A stretch of DNA of 64,000 bases from Geomonas anaerohicana (GCF_016458305.1 NZ_JAEMHL010000003.1:372001-436000), one strand, 5' to 3'; positions 52,638 through 62,790 are shown, numbered from the stretch's first letter. Numbers and translations are program-made. The notes: generated by a model not told the origin, from the sequence alone.

Positions 52638-53222
52638 CTACATCTGCATCCTTTCCTCGGCCTTCGTCCACTCGATGTTCTGGAAGAAGGAGTTGATGTA
52701 GTCGGCGCGCTTGAGGCCGTAATCGGTCATGAAGGCGTGCTCGAAGACGTCCATCACCAGGATAGGAACGCAGCAGGCAGGATGACCGACATCGTGCTCG
52801 TTGATCCAGCAGTTCATCAGCTTGCCGCTGTGGGCGTCCTGGTACAGGATCGCCCAGCCGATGCCGCGCATGGCGCCTACCGCCTTGAAGTCCTGGACCC
52901 ACTCGTCGTAGCTCCCGAAATCCTGGTGCAGCCTGGCCGCCAGCCTGCCGTCCTGGTTGATGGGCTGGTTGCCGCCGAGGTTCTCGAAATAGAGCTCGTG
53001 CAGCTTCATGCCGTTGAACTCCCACCCGAAACGTCTCTTCAACTCTGCAAAAGTCGGGTCTGAGCCCTTGCCGTCCTTGCGCAGCTGCATGAGCTGCTCG
53101 TCGAGGGCGTTGCTGTTTTTCACGTACCCCTGATACAGGGTGAAATGATTGTTGAGAAGCGCCTCGCTGAAGCCGGGCATCCCGATCAGCTGGGAGTAGT
53201 CTTTTGCCGTGAACGCCGTCAT
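52638..53222 (-). CDS. Fe/Mn-family superoxide dismutase
   Basis: A 194-residue enzyme converting superoxide to O2 and H2O2. Metal ligands: H26, H75, D158 and H162 (DVFEHAF). The start ATG follows AAAGGAGAG; an upstream in-frame start lacks a ribosome site. Two differences from E. coli SodA/SodB: the second-shell glutamine of the NQD-type motif is replaced by His (INEHD, H143), as in some mycobacterial and cambialistic enzymes, and residue 30 is Tyr (HFTLYQGY) instead of His. Iron versus manganese cannot be decided. It has its own promoter and terminator. Confidence 0.92.
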   Translation of the reverse strand: MTAFTAKDYSQLIGMPGFSEALLNNHFTLYQGYVKNSNALDEQLMQLRKDGKGSDPTFAELKRRFGWEFNGMKLHELYFENLGGNQPINQDGRLAARLHQDFGSYDEWVQDFKAVGAMRGIGWAILYQDAHSGKLMNCWINEHDVGHPACCVPILVMDVFEHAFMTDYGLKRADYINSFFQNIEWTKAEERMQM

Positions 53223-53529
53223 ATCTCTCTCCTTTGTATGTAGTTTTGGGCATTTGCGACGGTTCCGCAAAAACACGGACCAATTGTACAAGCCCGATTA
53301 GATCTGTCAAACGTGGGCGGCGGCGAGGTTGGCTGGATGCCTGCTCTGCCATAGATTATTTTCATTGACCGCTGGTGCTTCCATCGTTAAAGTGACGGTT
53401 TGACTGTGGATTGCATAAATTTCGTCCGTCGCCATCTTTCTTGCACAATTAACGATTACTCTGACGCAAGACTGGTGTCGCTTCTGGCGCTGCAAGGACA
53501 GTCTCAAGAATCAACCAAGAGGTGGAATC
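53223..53529. other. Divergent intergenic region, sod and macA
   Basis: Region of 307 bp containing the sod promoter (53283-53310). I could not place a convincing promoter for the macA operon. Confidence 0.5.
53283..53310 (-). promoter_or_regulatory. Sigma-70 promoter of sod
   Basis: Minus strand: TTGACA, 16-base spacer, TACAAT; about 60 bp before the start codon. Confidence 0.75.
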
Positions 53530-54777
53530 GTGAAAAGAATCGTAGGCGCCGTCATATTATTGTCCGTTCTGGGAGTGGCCGGCTATTTCTACTTCAAACA
53601 ACCTCCTAAAGCGCAGTACAAGACTCAGAAGGTCGAACGCGGCGCCATCACTTCCACGGTTTCTGCCACCGGCACCCTCAATGCTGTGGTGACGGTCCAG
53701 GTGGGCACCCAGGTTTCCGGGACCATCGCCAAACTCTACGTGGACTTCAACTCGCCCGTGAAAAAAGGGCAGCCCATAGCACAGATCGACCCGGCCCTGT
53801 TTAATTCAGCGGTGCAGCAGTCCCGCGGCAATGCGCTCAACGCCGAGGCCAGCCTCGCCAAGGCCAAGGTGACGCTTGCTGATGCCAAGAGGACGCTGGG
53901 GCGCAACAGGGAACTGCTCAAAGAAGGCATCATCGCCCAGAGCGATCTCGACACTGCCCAAACCGCCTACGACTCGGCACTCACCGGGGTGAGAGCAGCC
54001 GAGGCCGCCGTGATGCAGACCAGGGGCGCCTTAAAACAGGCCGAGACCAATCTCAATTACTCCACCATCAGGTCGCCGGTAGACGGCACCGTCGTTTCCC
54101 GCAACGTCGATGTGGGGCAGACCGTGGCGGCTTCGTTCCAGACGCCGACCCTGTTCACCATCGCCCAGGACCTCACCAAGATGCAGATCGACACCAGCGT
54201 CGACGAGTCGGACATCAGCAAGCTCAAAGTAGGTCAGCGGGCGACCTTTACCGTGGACGCCTACTCTGATCGCCAGTTCGAGGGGACCGTGGTGCAGATC
54301 AGGAATGCGCCGGTGGTGACCCAGAACGTGGTCACCTACGTCACTGTCATCGCGGTGGACAATAAGGAAATGAAACTAAAGCCGGGCATGACCGCCAACG
54401 TCACTGTGGAAACCATGAGAAAGGACAACCTGCTCAAGGTCCCGGCTGCCGCGCTTCGCTTCAAGCCGCGCTCCGACAAAGATAAAAAAGCATCCGGCAA
54501 GACCGGTCCCGGCAGTATGACCGGCACCGGCGGTGGCCGCGGCGCGGGTACCGGTCCCAAGGGCAAGCCCGGCGGCAAGGATGGCGGGCAGAAGGTCTAC
54601 ACCCTCAGTCCCGAGGGTAAACCGGTGACGGTTACCATTACTACCGGGATCAGTGACGGCAGTTTCGTCGAGGTGCTGACCGGCAACCTGAAGGAAGGTG
54701 ACGACGTCATCCTTGAGCAGGTGAGCCAGGACAAGAAGAAGGGCGGCATGGGGTCGCCCATGGGGCCGAGGTTCTAA
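53530..54777 (+). CDS. macA: MacA-type periplasmic adaptor (HlyD/RND-MFP family)
   Basis: A 415-residue membrane-anchored adaptor that links MacB to TolC. N-terminal TM anchor about 4-22, lipoyl half-motifs (VQVGTQVSGTIAKLYVDFN and TIRSPVDGTVVSRNVDVGQ), an alpha-hairpin about 90-170, beta-barrel and membrane-proximal domains. A Gly/Lys-rich insertion lies about 318-355 (KKASGKTGPGSM, then GTGGGRGAGTGPKGKPGGK) within the last domain; it is low-complexity. Start is GTG after AGAGGTGG. The ATPase gene starts right after its stop. Confidence 0.9.
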   Translation: MKRIVGAVILLSVLGVAGYFYFKQPPKAQYKTQKVERGAITSTVSATGTLNAVVTVQVGTQVSGTIAKLYVDFNSPVKKGQPIAQIDPALFNSAVQQSRGNALNAEASLAKAKVTLADAKRTLGRNRELLKEGIIAQSDLDTAQTAYDSALTGVRAAEAAVMQTRGALKQAETNLNYSTIRSPVDGTVVSRNVDVGQTVAASFQTPTLFTIAQDLTKMQIDTSVDESDISKLKVGQRATFTVDAYSDRQFEGTVVQIRNAPVVTQNVVTYVTVIAVDNKEMKLKPGMTANVTVETMRKDNLLKVPAAALRFKPRSDKDKKASGKTGPGSMTGTGGGRGAGTGPKGKPGGKDGGQKVYTLSPEGKPVTVTITTGISDGSFVEVLTGNLKEGDDVILEQVSQDKKKGGMGSPMGPRF

Positions 54778-55499
<722 letters not shown>

Positions 55500-55503
<4 letters not shown>

Positions 55504-56729
55504 CCACCCTGTATCAAAGCCTGCTCATAGCCCTGCGCGCCCTGCGGGTCAACAAGATGCGCGCGCTGCTTACCATGCTAGGCATCATCATCGGCATCGC
55601 CGCCGTCATCGCCATGGTCGCCATCGGCTCCGGCGCCAGCAAGATGATCTCGGATCAGATCTCCAGCATCGGCTCAAACCTGCTCCTGGTGCTCCCCGGT
55701 TCGGTCACCTCCGGCGGCATGCGCTCCGGTTCCGGCGGCACCCAGACGCTTACCTATGACGACGCCCGCGCCATCAAGGCGGAGTGTCCCTCCGTCGCGG
55801 CGGTCGCCCCCAACGTGCGCGGCTCCGGCCAGGTGGTCTACGGCAACCAGAACTGGTCCACCGTTGTCTATGGCGTGACGCCGGAGATGGTCGATGTGCG
55901 CGACTGGACTATCGTGGCGGGACGCAACCTGACCCAGTCCGACGTCGACGGCGCCACCAAGAACTGCCTGATCGGCCAGACCGTCGCCGAGAACCTCTTC
56001 GGCGGCACCGACCCCGTGGGCAAGATCATCAGGATCAAGAAGATCCCCTTCACGGTGGTGGGAGTGCTGGGGAGGAAAGGGCAGTCGCCCCAGGGGCAGG
56101 ATCAGGACGACGTGATCTACGTGCCGCTAAGGACCGCGCAGAGGAAGCTTTTGGGGAGCCAGTTTCCGAACGTGGTCGGTTCGATCATGGTGCAGGCCAA
56201 GAACGCCGACGTGCTGGACAAGGCCGAGGACGAGGTGACCGAGCTTTTGAATCAGCGCCACCGCATCGGCCCCAACCGCGAGGTCGATTACACCATCAGG
56301 AACCTCTCGGAACTGCTGGCGGTCACCGAGCAGTCCTCCAAGGTGATGTCAATCCTGCTCGGTGCCGTCGCCTCCATCTCCCTTGTAGTGGGTGGTATCG
56401 GCATCATGAACATCATGCTGGTTTCGGTCACCGAACGGACCCGCGAGATTGGTATCCGCATCGCCATTGGTGCCAAGAAGCGGGACATTTTGCTGCAGTT
56501 TTTGACCGAGGCCGTGCTCCTCACCACCTGCGGCGGCGTCATCGGCATGCTGCTCGGTGTGGCGGGAGCGAAGCTCGTGGCGAGCTTCATCGGCTGGCCC
56601 ACCCTGATCTCGGTCAACACCATCATCATCGCCTTCGCCTTCTCGGCAGGGGTCGGGGTATTCTTCGGTTTCTACCCGGCACGCAAGGCGGCGTCGCTCA
56701 ACCCGATCGACGCACTGAGATACGAGTAA
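55500..56729 (+). CDS. MacB-type ABC permease
   Basis: A 409-residue inner-membrane permease with MacB topology: TM1 about 22-42, large periplasmic MacB_PCD domain about 45-275, then three C-terminal TM helices (about 283-308, 335-358 and 372-395). Its ATPase partner is encoded just upstream. With MacA and TolC it forms a tripartite efflux pump; substrates could be macrolides, toxins or lipids, and the sequence does not decide. Confidence 0.93.
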
Positions 56730-56760
56730 CCGTTTAACTAGCTGGTCGAAAGGATCGCAT

Positions 56761-58242
56761 ATGAAGAGAAACAGGAAAACCGCGCTGGCCCTTTCCCTTG
56801 GCCTTGTGCTCGGCGCCGCCACCTCGGCTTTCGCGCAGCCCACCGTCAACCTGACGCTGAAGGACGCCATCAGGATGGCCTTCGAGAAGAACCTCGACCT
56901 GAAGGTGGAACTGTACAATCCCGCCATGGCCGAGGCCGATATCCGGCGCAACCTCGGGATCTACGATCCGCTGCTTACCCTCGGGTTCAACTACGAACGC
57001 AGCAACAGCAGCAACTTCCTGACCTTCCGGTCGCAACCGATCGACCAGGTCACTGCCAACGCCGGGGTGAGCCAGCTGCTCCCCACCGGCACCGTGGTCG
57101 GTGTCACCGCGCAGAGCGGCTGGATCAGCAACTCCGCCAAGTACTACTCCAACGCCGTCGACCTCACCCTGCAACAGCCTCTGCTCAAGGGGTTCGGGCA
57201 GGAGACCACCGATCTGGCCATCAACGTCTCCCGTTTCACCAAGGGGGAGACCATGAACGTCTTTAGGACCCGGCTGAGCGACACGGTCGCCAAGGTGCGC
57301 AACGACTACTTCCAGCTCTACAACCTGATCGAGGTGCTCGAGGTGCGCCGCACCTCGCTGGCGCTGGCCAAACGGATCCTGCAGGATGACCAGGGGCGGG
57401 TCAAGGCGGGCGTGCTCCCTGCATACGAGCTTTTGAACTCCGAGTTCCAGGTCGCCACCCGTGAAAAGCAGGTCATCGACGCGGAGCGGGCGGTCCGGGA
57501 CCAGATGGACGTGCTGCGCGTTGAGCTGCAGCTACCTGCGACGGCGGAGATCGTTGTTGCCGACCAGCCCTACCGCGGCAGCTTCAACACCTCGGAACAG
57601 GAGGCGGTGCAAGATGCCCTGGGTAACCGCCCGGAGCTGGCCACGCAGCGCGACGTGATCAAGATCAACGACCTGCAGCAGCGGGTGGCGAAGACCCAGA
57701 CTCTGCCCGATCTCACCCTTAATGCCAGCGTCGGCACCGGCGGCTTCGACCGCCGCTTCCTGCGCGGTATGGAGAAAACCGCGACCATCGACGAGCCGAG
57801 TTGGGGGGTAGGGCTGCAGTTCAGCTATCCGTTGGGCAACCGCGCCGCGGAGAACGACTACATCAGGAAGAAGCTCGCCCTCGAGCAGGCCCAGACCCAG
57901 TTGCATAACCTGGAATCGGCCGTGGTGCGGGACGTGAAGGCAGCGCTGCGCCTGGTGGCAGCAAGCTACACCCAGCTTGACGTGACCGCGCGCGGCAGGG
58001 CCTATGCAGAGGACCGTCTGCGCGCCTTCCAGAAGCGTCACGATGTCGGCCTGGCCACGACCAAGGACGTCTTCGACGTCGAGAACGACCTGGTGGCCGC
58101 CAAGGGGAACCAGATCCAGGCCGTGGTTGATTACAACAATTCCATCACACAACTGTGGCGGGCGACCGGGGAGATCCTGGACCAAGAAGGGATCAGCGTG
58201 ACCGACACGGACGCCGATCACCTGTATCAGAAGATGAAGTAG
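56761..58242 (+). CDS. tolC: TolC-family outer-membrane channel
   Basis: A 493-residue outer-membrane efflux protein. Signal peptide about 1-25 (cleavage near AFA-QPT). Two OEP repeats are visible: about 50-255 and 265-480, rich in coiled-coil sequence (LFNSEFQVATREKQVIDAER-like, with DVFDVENDLVAAKGNQIQAV late). It lies 31 bp after the permease and completes the MacAB-TolC set. Start at the ATG after GGTCGAAAGGATC. Confidence 0.92.
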   Translation: MKRNRKTALALSLGLVLGAATSAFAQPTVNLTLKDAIRMAFEKNLDLKVELYNPAMAEADIRRNLGIYDPLLTLGFNYERSNSSNFLTFRSQPIDQVTANAGVSQLLPTGTVVGVTAQSGWISNSAKYYSNAVDLTLQQPLLKGFGQETTDLAINVSRFTKGETMNVFRTRLSDTVAKVRNDYFQLYNLIEVLEVRRTSLALAKRILQDDQGRVKAGVLPAYELLNSEFQVATREKQVIDAERAVRDQMDVLRVELQLPATAEIVVADQPYRGSFNTSEQEAVQDALGNRPELATQRDVIKINDLQQRVAKTQTLPDLTLNASVGTGGFDRRFLRGMEKTATIDEPSWGVGLQFSYPLGNRAAENDYIRKKLALEQAQTQLHNLESAVVRDVKAALRLVAASYTQLDVTARGRAYAEDRLRAFQKRHDVGLATTKDVFDVENDLVAAKGNQIQAVVDYNNSITQLWRATGEILDQEGISVTDTDADHLYQKMK

Positions 58243-58321
58243 CCACCACAGCCGCTCCATTTGCCAGCCGCACGATCCACGCTACAATTGGCGGGTGTTA
58301 ATGCGGCGGGCGGAGGTGGCT

Positions 58322-58579
58322 ATGCAAAGGGTGCGCTACGAGCATGTTCATCAGATCAGGTTCACCGCCGTCGGCGCCAGGACCATTGCCGACCTGATTC
58401 GCAATTTCGACGACAGCCTGCAGCTCTTCAAACAGTGGGAAGCAAAAGGGATCCAGCTGGATCCGCATGGCGTAGGGAGCAACTACGCCATTTTCTATAC
58501 CTACGATGAAGAGGTCGCCAAGCAGGAAGGTTTCGAACGGATGCGGACCGAGTCGGGGAACCCGCTGCCGCGCCGATGA
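58322..58579 (+). CDS. Hypothetical 85-residue protein
   Basis: Small soluble protein, MQRVRYEHVHQIRFTAVGA at the start and AIFYTYDEEVAKQEGFERM near the C terminus. Predicted alpha/beta, with no motif I know. A GGAGGTGG ribosome site precedes the ATG by four bases; the upstream GTG in frame has none. It follows tolC by 79 bp on the same strand and is followed by a hairpin repeat. Confidence 0.6.
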   Translation: MQRVRYEHVHQIRFTAVGARTIADLIRNFDDSLQLFKQWEAKGIQLDPHGVGSNYAIFYTYDEEVAKQEGFERMRTESGNPLPRR

Positions 58580-58606
58580 CAGTTGATATGGTTAGACAGT
58601 GATAAA

Positions 58607-58635
58607 GGGGACAGGCACCTGCGGAGCCAGTCCCC
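58607..58635 (+). repeat. 29-bp hairpin repeat, single copy
   Basis: Consensus copy GGGGACAGGCACCTGC followed by GGAGCCAGTCCCC, then TTTTT. In this position it could also terminate transcription. Confidence 0.9.
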
Positions 58636-58716
58636 TTTTTGCTTCCAACAAGCGCCCCACCTGTGCGATACTTTGCCGTCACCATCTCCGGAAAATCATC
58701 AAAGGCAAAGGAATCA

Positions 58717-59496
58717 ATGTCACATCTGCATCGCTTCTCCCGTACCGAACTCCTCATTGGACCTGCTGGACTCGATAAACTGAAAAACTCGACTGTCGCC
58801 ATCTTCGGCCTGGGCGGGGTAGGGAGCTACGCCGCCGAAGCCCTGGCTCGTGCCGGGGTAGGGCGCCTGGTCATCGTCGACTTCGACGAGATCTGCCTCA
58901 CCAACGTGAACCGTCAGCTGCATGCCATGGACGGCACGGTGGGCAAGGCCAAGGCCCTGGTCATGGCCGAGCGCATGCGCCTGATCAACCCGCAGGCGGA
59001 GATCGTCCCCTACCACGACTTCTACTCCGCCGAGAACAGCGATTTCCTGCTCCACGATCACTACGATTACGTGGTCGACGCCATCGACCACATCACCAGC
59101 AAGCTGCACCTGATCCGCACCTGCCGGGAAAAGGACATTCCCATCATCTCCAGCATGGGGGCCGCCGCGAAACTCGACCCGACCAAGATCGGCGTGGCCG
59201 ACATCTCGCAGACGCACAAGTGCCGCATGGCGCGTTCCGTGCGCAAGCTTCTGAAAAAACAGGGGATTGAGAGCGGGGTGAAGGTGGTCTTCTCGACCGA
59301 GGAGTACCGCGAGCAGGAGATGAAGGACGGCGGCTGCAAGGGGAACTGCATCTGTCCTAACAAGGACGATCAGAAGTTCTCCTGCGAGCACCGCCGTGTG
59401 ATCCTGGGTAGCGTTTCCTTCATCCCCTCCATCTTCGGACTGACCATGGCGGGGGTGGTGGTAAACGACCTGTTGGCGGGTAAAACGACCCGCTAG
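58717..59496 (+). CDS. tcdA: tRNA threonylcarbamoyladenosine dehydratase (TcdA/CsdL)
   Basis: A 259-residue ThiF/MoeB-type enzyme that uses ATP to cyclise t6A to ct6A in tRNA. ATP-binding GLGGVGSYAAEALARAGVGRL (about 29-49), VDFDEICLTNVNRQ with the conserved Arg, and IDHITSKLHLI. A cluster CKGNCICP near 220-230 fits the TcdA branch. Start at the ATG after AAAGGAAT. Its stop overlaps the stop of the convergent zinc-ribbon gene in the four bases CTAG. Confidence 0.93.
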   Translation: MSHLHRFSRTELLIGPAGLDKLKNSTVAIFGLGGVGSYAAEALARAGVGRLVIVDFDEICLTNVNRQLHAMDGTVGKAKALVMAERMRLINPQAEIVPYHDFYSAENSDFLLHDHYDYVVDAIDHITSKLHLIRTCREKDIPIISSMGAAAKLDPTKIGVADISQTHKCRMARSVRKLLKKQGIESGVKVVFSTEEYREQEMKDGGCKGNCICPNKDDQKFSCEHRRVILGSVSFIPSIFGLTMAGVVVNDLLAGKTTR

Positions 59497-60407
59497 AGAA
59501 GTGTCTGCAGCGCCTTGTACCGCTTGCTGGCGCTCTTCAACTCCTGCTTCAGGTCTTCGGGCAGAGTGGATTTGAAGTTGCGGACCGCCCCCTGGTACTC
59601 GGTGTCGAACTTGGCGGTTGCATCGACCAGTTCGTTGACTGTAGGGGAGGGTGAAAGCGCCAGCGCCTGCATCTTTTTGGATGCGGCATTGAGGGCCGCC
59701 ACCGCTTCGCTGCTCTGCTTGTATTTCTCCGGAGGGGTGGCGGTCTTGGCTTGCAGGTCTTCTATCTGCGTGGCCAGGATAGAGAAATCCTTCTCGTCCT
59801 CGGCCGGCATGTGCGGCGCCGTCCTCTGGACGCTGGCCGTTTTCCATTCCGCCGCTATCTTGGTTGCCGCGTCCTTGCTGCGCAGCTGTCCGGAGTGGAT
59901 GCAGTAGGTCAGCTTCACGAAGCTTTCCACGAAGGCCTTTTCCGCTTTCAGCTTGTTGTAGTAGGTGAACCCGGCGGCGCCAAGCGCCAGCACCAGGAGC
60001 ACGGCTATCACGGCGCCCAGGTTCTGCGGTCTGTTCACCGCGGTATCGCTGCTGGCAGTACGGGAGACCTGCGGCAGATAAAGTTTTGCCGAGGGGGCCG
60101 GGAGTGAGAAGCTGCCCGAGCCTCCCTCAGTCTTGGGCAGTGGCGTGGGCTTGCTTCCTGGTGAGGTGACCAGGTACTCGGGGTAGGGCGCGCCGCACCC
60201 CAGGCAGAAGATTTCCTGGCCGAGTTGTTCCCCGCAGGCGGCGCAGGAAACCTGGCCGATCTTGCGGAAAGCGCGCGCTCCGAACGACTCCCTGTGGACG
60301 TACAGTTTGGCCTTGCAGGACGGACAGGCTGCAGCAGTGCCTTTTTCAGACACGGCTTCGAGGTGGAGTTCGATCTGGGCTTGGCATTTGGGGCAAGTGG
60401 ACTTCAT
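59493..60407 (-). CDS. Zinc-ribbon single-pass membrane protein
   Basis: A 304-residue protein with two zinc-ribbon-like pairs (CPKC and CPSC near 4-30; CAAC and CLGC near 54-70), a Pro/Ser-rich linker, one TM helix near 124-144 (VIAVLLVLALGAAGFTYY), and a mostly helical C-terminal domain about 150-304. The cytosolic N terminus would hold zinc; the rest would be outside the membrane. No known family. The start follows AGAGGATC; an upstream in-frame start has no ribosome site. Confidence 0.7.
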   Translation of the reverse strand: MKSTCPKCQAQIELHLEAVSEKGTAAACPSCKAKLYVHRESFGARAFRKIGQVSCAACGEQLGQEIFCLGCGAPYPEYLVTSPGSKPTPLPKTEGGSGSFSLPAPSAKLYLPQVSRTASSDTAVNRPQNLGAVIAVLLVLALGAAGFTYYNKLKAEKAFVESFVKLTYCIHSGQLRSKDAATKIAAEWKTASVQRTAPHMPAEDEKDFSILATQIEDLQAKTATPPEKYKQSSEAVAALNAASKKMQALALSPSPTVNELVDATAKFDTEYQGAVRNFKSTLPEDLKQELKSASKRYKALQTLL

Positions 60408-60451
60408 GTATGATCCTCTTTCATCCGGTGCCGGCGCACCGACCATCTTAA

Positions 60452-60946
60452 TTAGTAGGACGCTCCCAATCCCATGAAGGCGCCGTCGGCGCCACGGATG
60501 ATGTCGTCGAAGCTCTTGGGGTTGGAAAGGAGTTGGGCGGTGAGACCGTCCCCCCCCTTGCTGTAGAGGTCGTAGTCCGTATTGATGCTGACCACTGCCA
60601 GGTCTTTGCGGGGAGGCCCCCCATCGGAGAGCCTGACGTAGACGTACGGGTTTCTCCAGGGGTCGAGGAACTCACCTTGGTTCAGCTGGGCCAAGCTCGT
60701 TGGCAGTGTCCCCGATTCGAGGCTGTAGCCGGCGATAACTTTTTCGATCGCCCGCAATTCTTCCATGGCCCGTGCGCTGTAAACCTTCCGCTTGATGTCG
60801 CCAAAGGCTGCCAGCGCCATGAGGGTCAACGCGGTAAGGATCGCCACTACCACCAGCAACTCCACCAGGGTGAAGCCCCGTTGGCGCTGCAGGTTGTGCT
60901 CTTGAGGGGGCCGGTTCGGGCAATGCTGCTGTCTGAATACGGTCAC
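60452..60946 (-). CDS. gspG: Type II secretion-like pseudopilin (GspG type)
   Basis: A 164-residue prepilin-type protein. The leader ends at G24, followed by F-T-L-V-E-L-L (processed Phe at +1, Glu at +5), then a hydrophobic stalk and a GspG-like domain with ELRAIEKVIAGYSLESGTLP and DYDLYSKGGDG (Ca2+-loop-like). The leader is long (24 residues). I use the GTG with AAGGAAC upstream; the next in-frame GTG upstream lacks a site. No other secretion or pilus genes are in the window. The gene lies 44 bp after the zinc-ribbon gene start, on the same strand. Confidence 0.85.
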   Translation of the reverse strand: MTVFRQQHCPNRPPQEHNLQRQRGFTLVELLVVVAILTALTLMALAAFGDIKRKVYSARAMEELRAIEKVIAGYSLESGTLPTSLAQLNQGEFLDPWRNPYVYVRLSDGGPPRKDLAVVSINTDYDLYSKGGDGLTAQLLSNPKSFDDIIRGADGAFMGLGASY

Positions 60947-61055
60947 TGAGTTGTTCCTTCGCTTTGCGCGCACGTGGCGAGCGGGTGGGGACTACGTTCA
61001 CGATAAAAGCTGCCGGAGCGGACATCCTATACTATTACGGCTTTTCGCGCAATCT

Positions 61056-61955
61056 TTACTGGAATGATTCTCTTTTTCTGATAGTGCACAACTCGAGCGC
61101 GTTACGCATGGCATAGCCGCAGCGACAGTTGCTGAACATGATGAAAATGGTTCGCACCGCCTCGCTTAGGCGCACCGCATGTCGTGCGATCTCCTGCAGC
61201 TCGTACTGGGGGTAGAGGTACTCGTCTGTAGGGGCTTCACTGTGCCAGCTGTCGCCGTTTCTGCCGTGCAGCCTGAAGTAGGCGATACCGGTTGTTGCGG
61301 CGGGATGGAAGGGTGCGGTGGAGAGGTTGCCGAACTGGGGCTCGTCGCAGGTGATATAGGTAATCTTGTGCTTCTTGAGGAAGGCGAGCATGTCGTCCCG
61401 GTGCTGCGACGTGAACCAGCTGCCGTGACGGAACTCTACGGCGATGGGTATCCCGGCCATAAGTTCCCTGCAGTAGTGGATGTAGTCCAGGTTGGACTTC
61501 TTGTAGCCGAACCAGGGCGGGAACTGGAAGATGACGAAGCCCATCTTGTGCGCCTGTTTCAAGGGCTCCAACGCAGCCACCAGCGCCTGAGCCATGGCCT
61601 TGAGCAGCGTCGGTTCGGCCACGTGCAGGTCCTCCCGTTCCAGGTCTGCCGGGGCGAGCATGGCGCGCAGCCGCTCCGGCAGCCTGTGCGGGTCGATGTT
61701 GTGGCCGGTGAGTGCGCCGAAGGCCTTGACGTGGAACAGGAACCCCGGCGGCGTGCGCTCCGCCCAGGCCTGCGCCATCTCGAGAGTCGGAATCTGGTAG
61801 TAGGAACTCTCTATTTCCACTGTATCGAACCGGCGGGCGTAGAACTTCAGGCGTGCTTTCGGGGTGGAGGCGCCGTGCGGATAAAAGGTGCCGCTTTCGA
61901 TGAGGCTGCTTTCGGTCCAGGAGCAGGTGCCGATGCGGATCTTGCCCGGTGCCAT
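61056..61955 (-). CDS. DUF72 family protein
   Basis: A 299-residue cytosolic protein. The start KIRIGTCSWTESSL, with FYARRFDTVEIESSYYQIP and VEFRHGSWF, identifies DUF72, a TIM-barrel family without settled function (UV-endonuclease-like fold has been suggested). Start chosen at the ATG after CGGAGGTC; the frame extends another 32 codons upstream without a good site. Divergent from the methyltransferase gene, with repeat DNA between them. Confidence 0.93.
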   Translation of the reverse strand: MAPGKIRIGTCSWTESSLIESGTFYPHGASTPKARLKFYARRFDTVEIESSYYQIPTLEMAQAWAERTPPGFLFHVKAFGALTGHNIDPHRLPERLRAMLAPADLEREDLHVAEPTLLKAMAQALVAALEPLKQAHKMGFVIFQFPPWFGYKKSNLDYIHYCRELMAGIPIAVEFRHGSWFTSQHRDDMLAFLKKHKITYITCDEPQFGNLSTAPFHPAATTGIAYFRLHGRNGDSWHSEAPTDEYLYPQYELQEIARHAVRLSEAVRTIFIMFSNCRCGYAMRNALELCTIRKRESFQ

Positions 61956-61972
61956 GAGACCTCCGGTTGTTG

Positions 61973-62090
61973 TCCCCCCCCTCTCTTGACGGGAGGGGGC
62001 CGGGGGGTGGGTGAAGCGGCAATGTGCGGATATGATGGCACCTTCCCCCACCCCCTAACCCCCTCCCGCAAGGGGAGGGGGGACCAGGGC
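61973..62090. repeat. Paired C/G-rich inverted repeats
   Basis: CCCCCCCTCTCTTGACGGGAG...GGGGGTGGG and CCCCACCCCCTAACCCCCTC...GGGGAGGGGGG flank about 45 bp. Arms are in opposite orientation. Lies in the divergent gap between DUF72 and the methyltransferase. Confidence 0.65.
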
Positions 62091-62133
62091 AATCCTTCAG
62101 GTAATTCACCAATGAAGCAAATGAAAGGGTGAG

Positions 62134-62790
62134 ATGGACCGATCTTCCAAGAACCGACTGACCGAGCACATGCTGCCGCACTTTGCGGGCGACACTCTCT
62201 TTGACCGTATTGCCCGCGCTGTCTGCCGGGCCGGTTGCCTGCCGCGCAAGGAACTGTACGAGGCCTGGGAGGTGGCGCGACGGGTGCACCGGCGCTTTCG
62301 CGGAGGCCGGGTGGTGGACCTTGCCGCCGGGCATGGGTTGCTGGCCCAGGTGCTGCTCATCCTGGATCGCGAGTTGCGTGAGGGGATCGGCGTCGATCTG
62401 CGCGTTCCGCCCAGTGCCGCGCGCCTTGCCTCCGAGATCCGCACCGATTGGTCCGCAGCGTCGGAGCGGTTCACGCTCCTGAAGCAGGACCTTAACCTGG
62501 TCCAACTGCGCCCGGACGACATCGTCGTTTCCGCCCACGCCTGCGGCTCCCTTACCGATCTCGTCCTGGCAAAGGCCGCGGCCGCCCGCTGCCGGGTAGC
62601 GGTGCTGCCGTGCTGCCATGACCTGCACAGTTGCGACGACGGCGGACTCACCGGCTGGCTGGATGGTCCCCTCGCTGTCGACGTCACCCGGGCCGCTTGG
62701 CTGCGCTCCCAGGGGTATCGGGTCTACACCCAGACCATCCCGTCCGACATCACGCCGAAGAACCGCCTTTTGATGGGCGAGCCGCTCTAG
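62134..62790 (+). CDS. Class I SAM-dependent methyltransferase-like protein
   Basis: A 218-residue protein with motif I VVDLAAGHGLL (about 60-70) followed by an acidic GIGVDLR segment (about 84-90). DDIVVSAHACGSLTDLVL and AVLPCCHDLH (two Cys and a His) are unusual and recall a small group of THUMP-less RNA or protein methyltransferases with a CCH segment. The substrate is unknown. Ribosome site AAAGGGTGAG. Its stop overlaps the stop of the convergent holin-like gene in CTAG. Confidence 0.8.
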   Translation: MDRSSKNRLTEHMLPHFAGDTLFDRIARAVCRAGCLPRKELYEAWEVARRVHRRFRGGRVVDLAAGHGLLAQVLLILDRELREGIGVDLRVPPSAARLASEIRTDWSAASERFTLLKQDLNLVQLRPDDIVVSAHACGSLTDLVLAKAAAARCRVAVLPCCHDLHSCDDGGLTGWLDGPLAVDVTRAAWLRSQGYRVYTQTIPSDITPKNRLLMGEPL

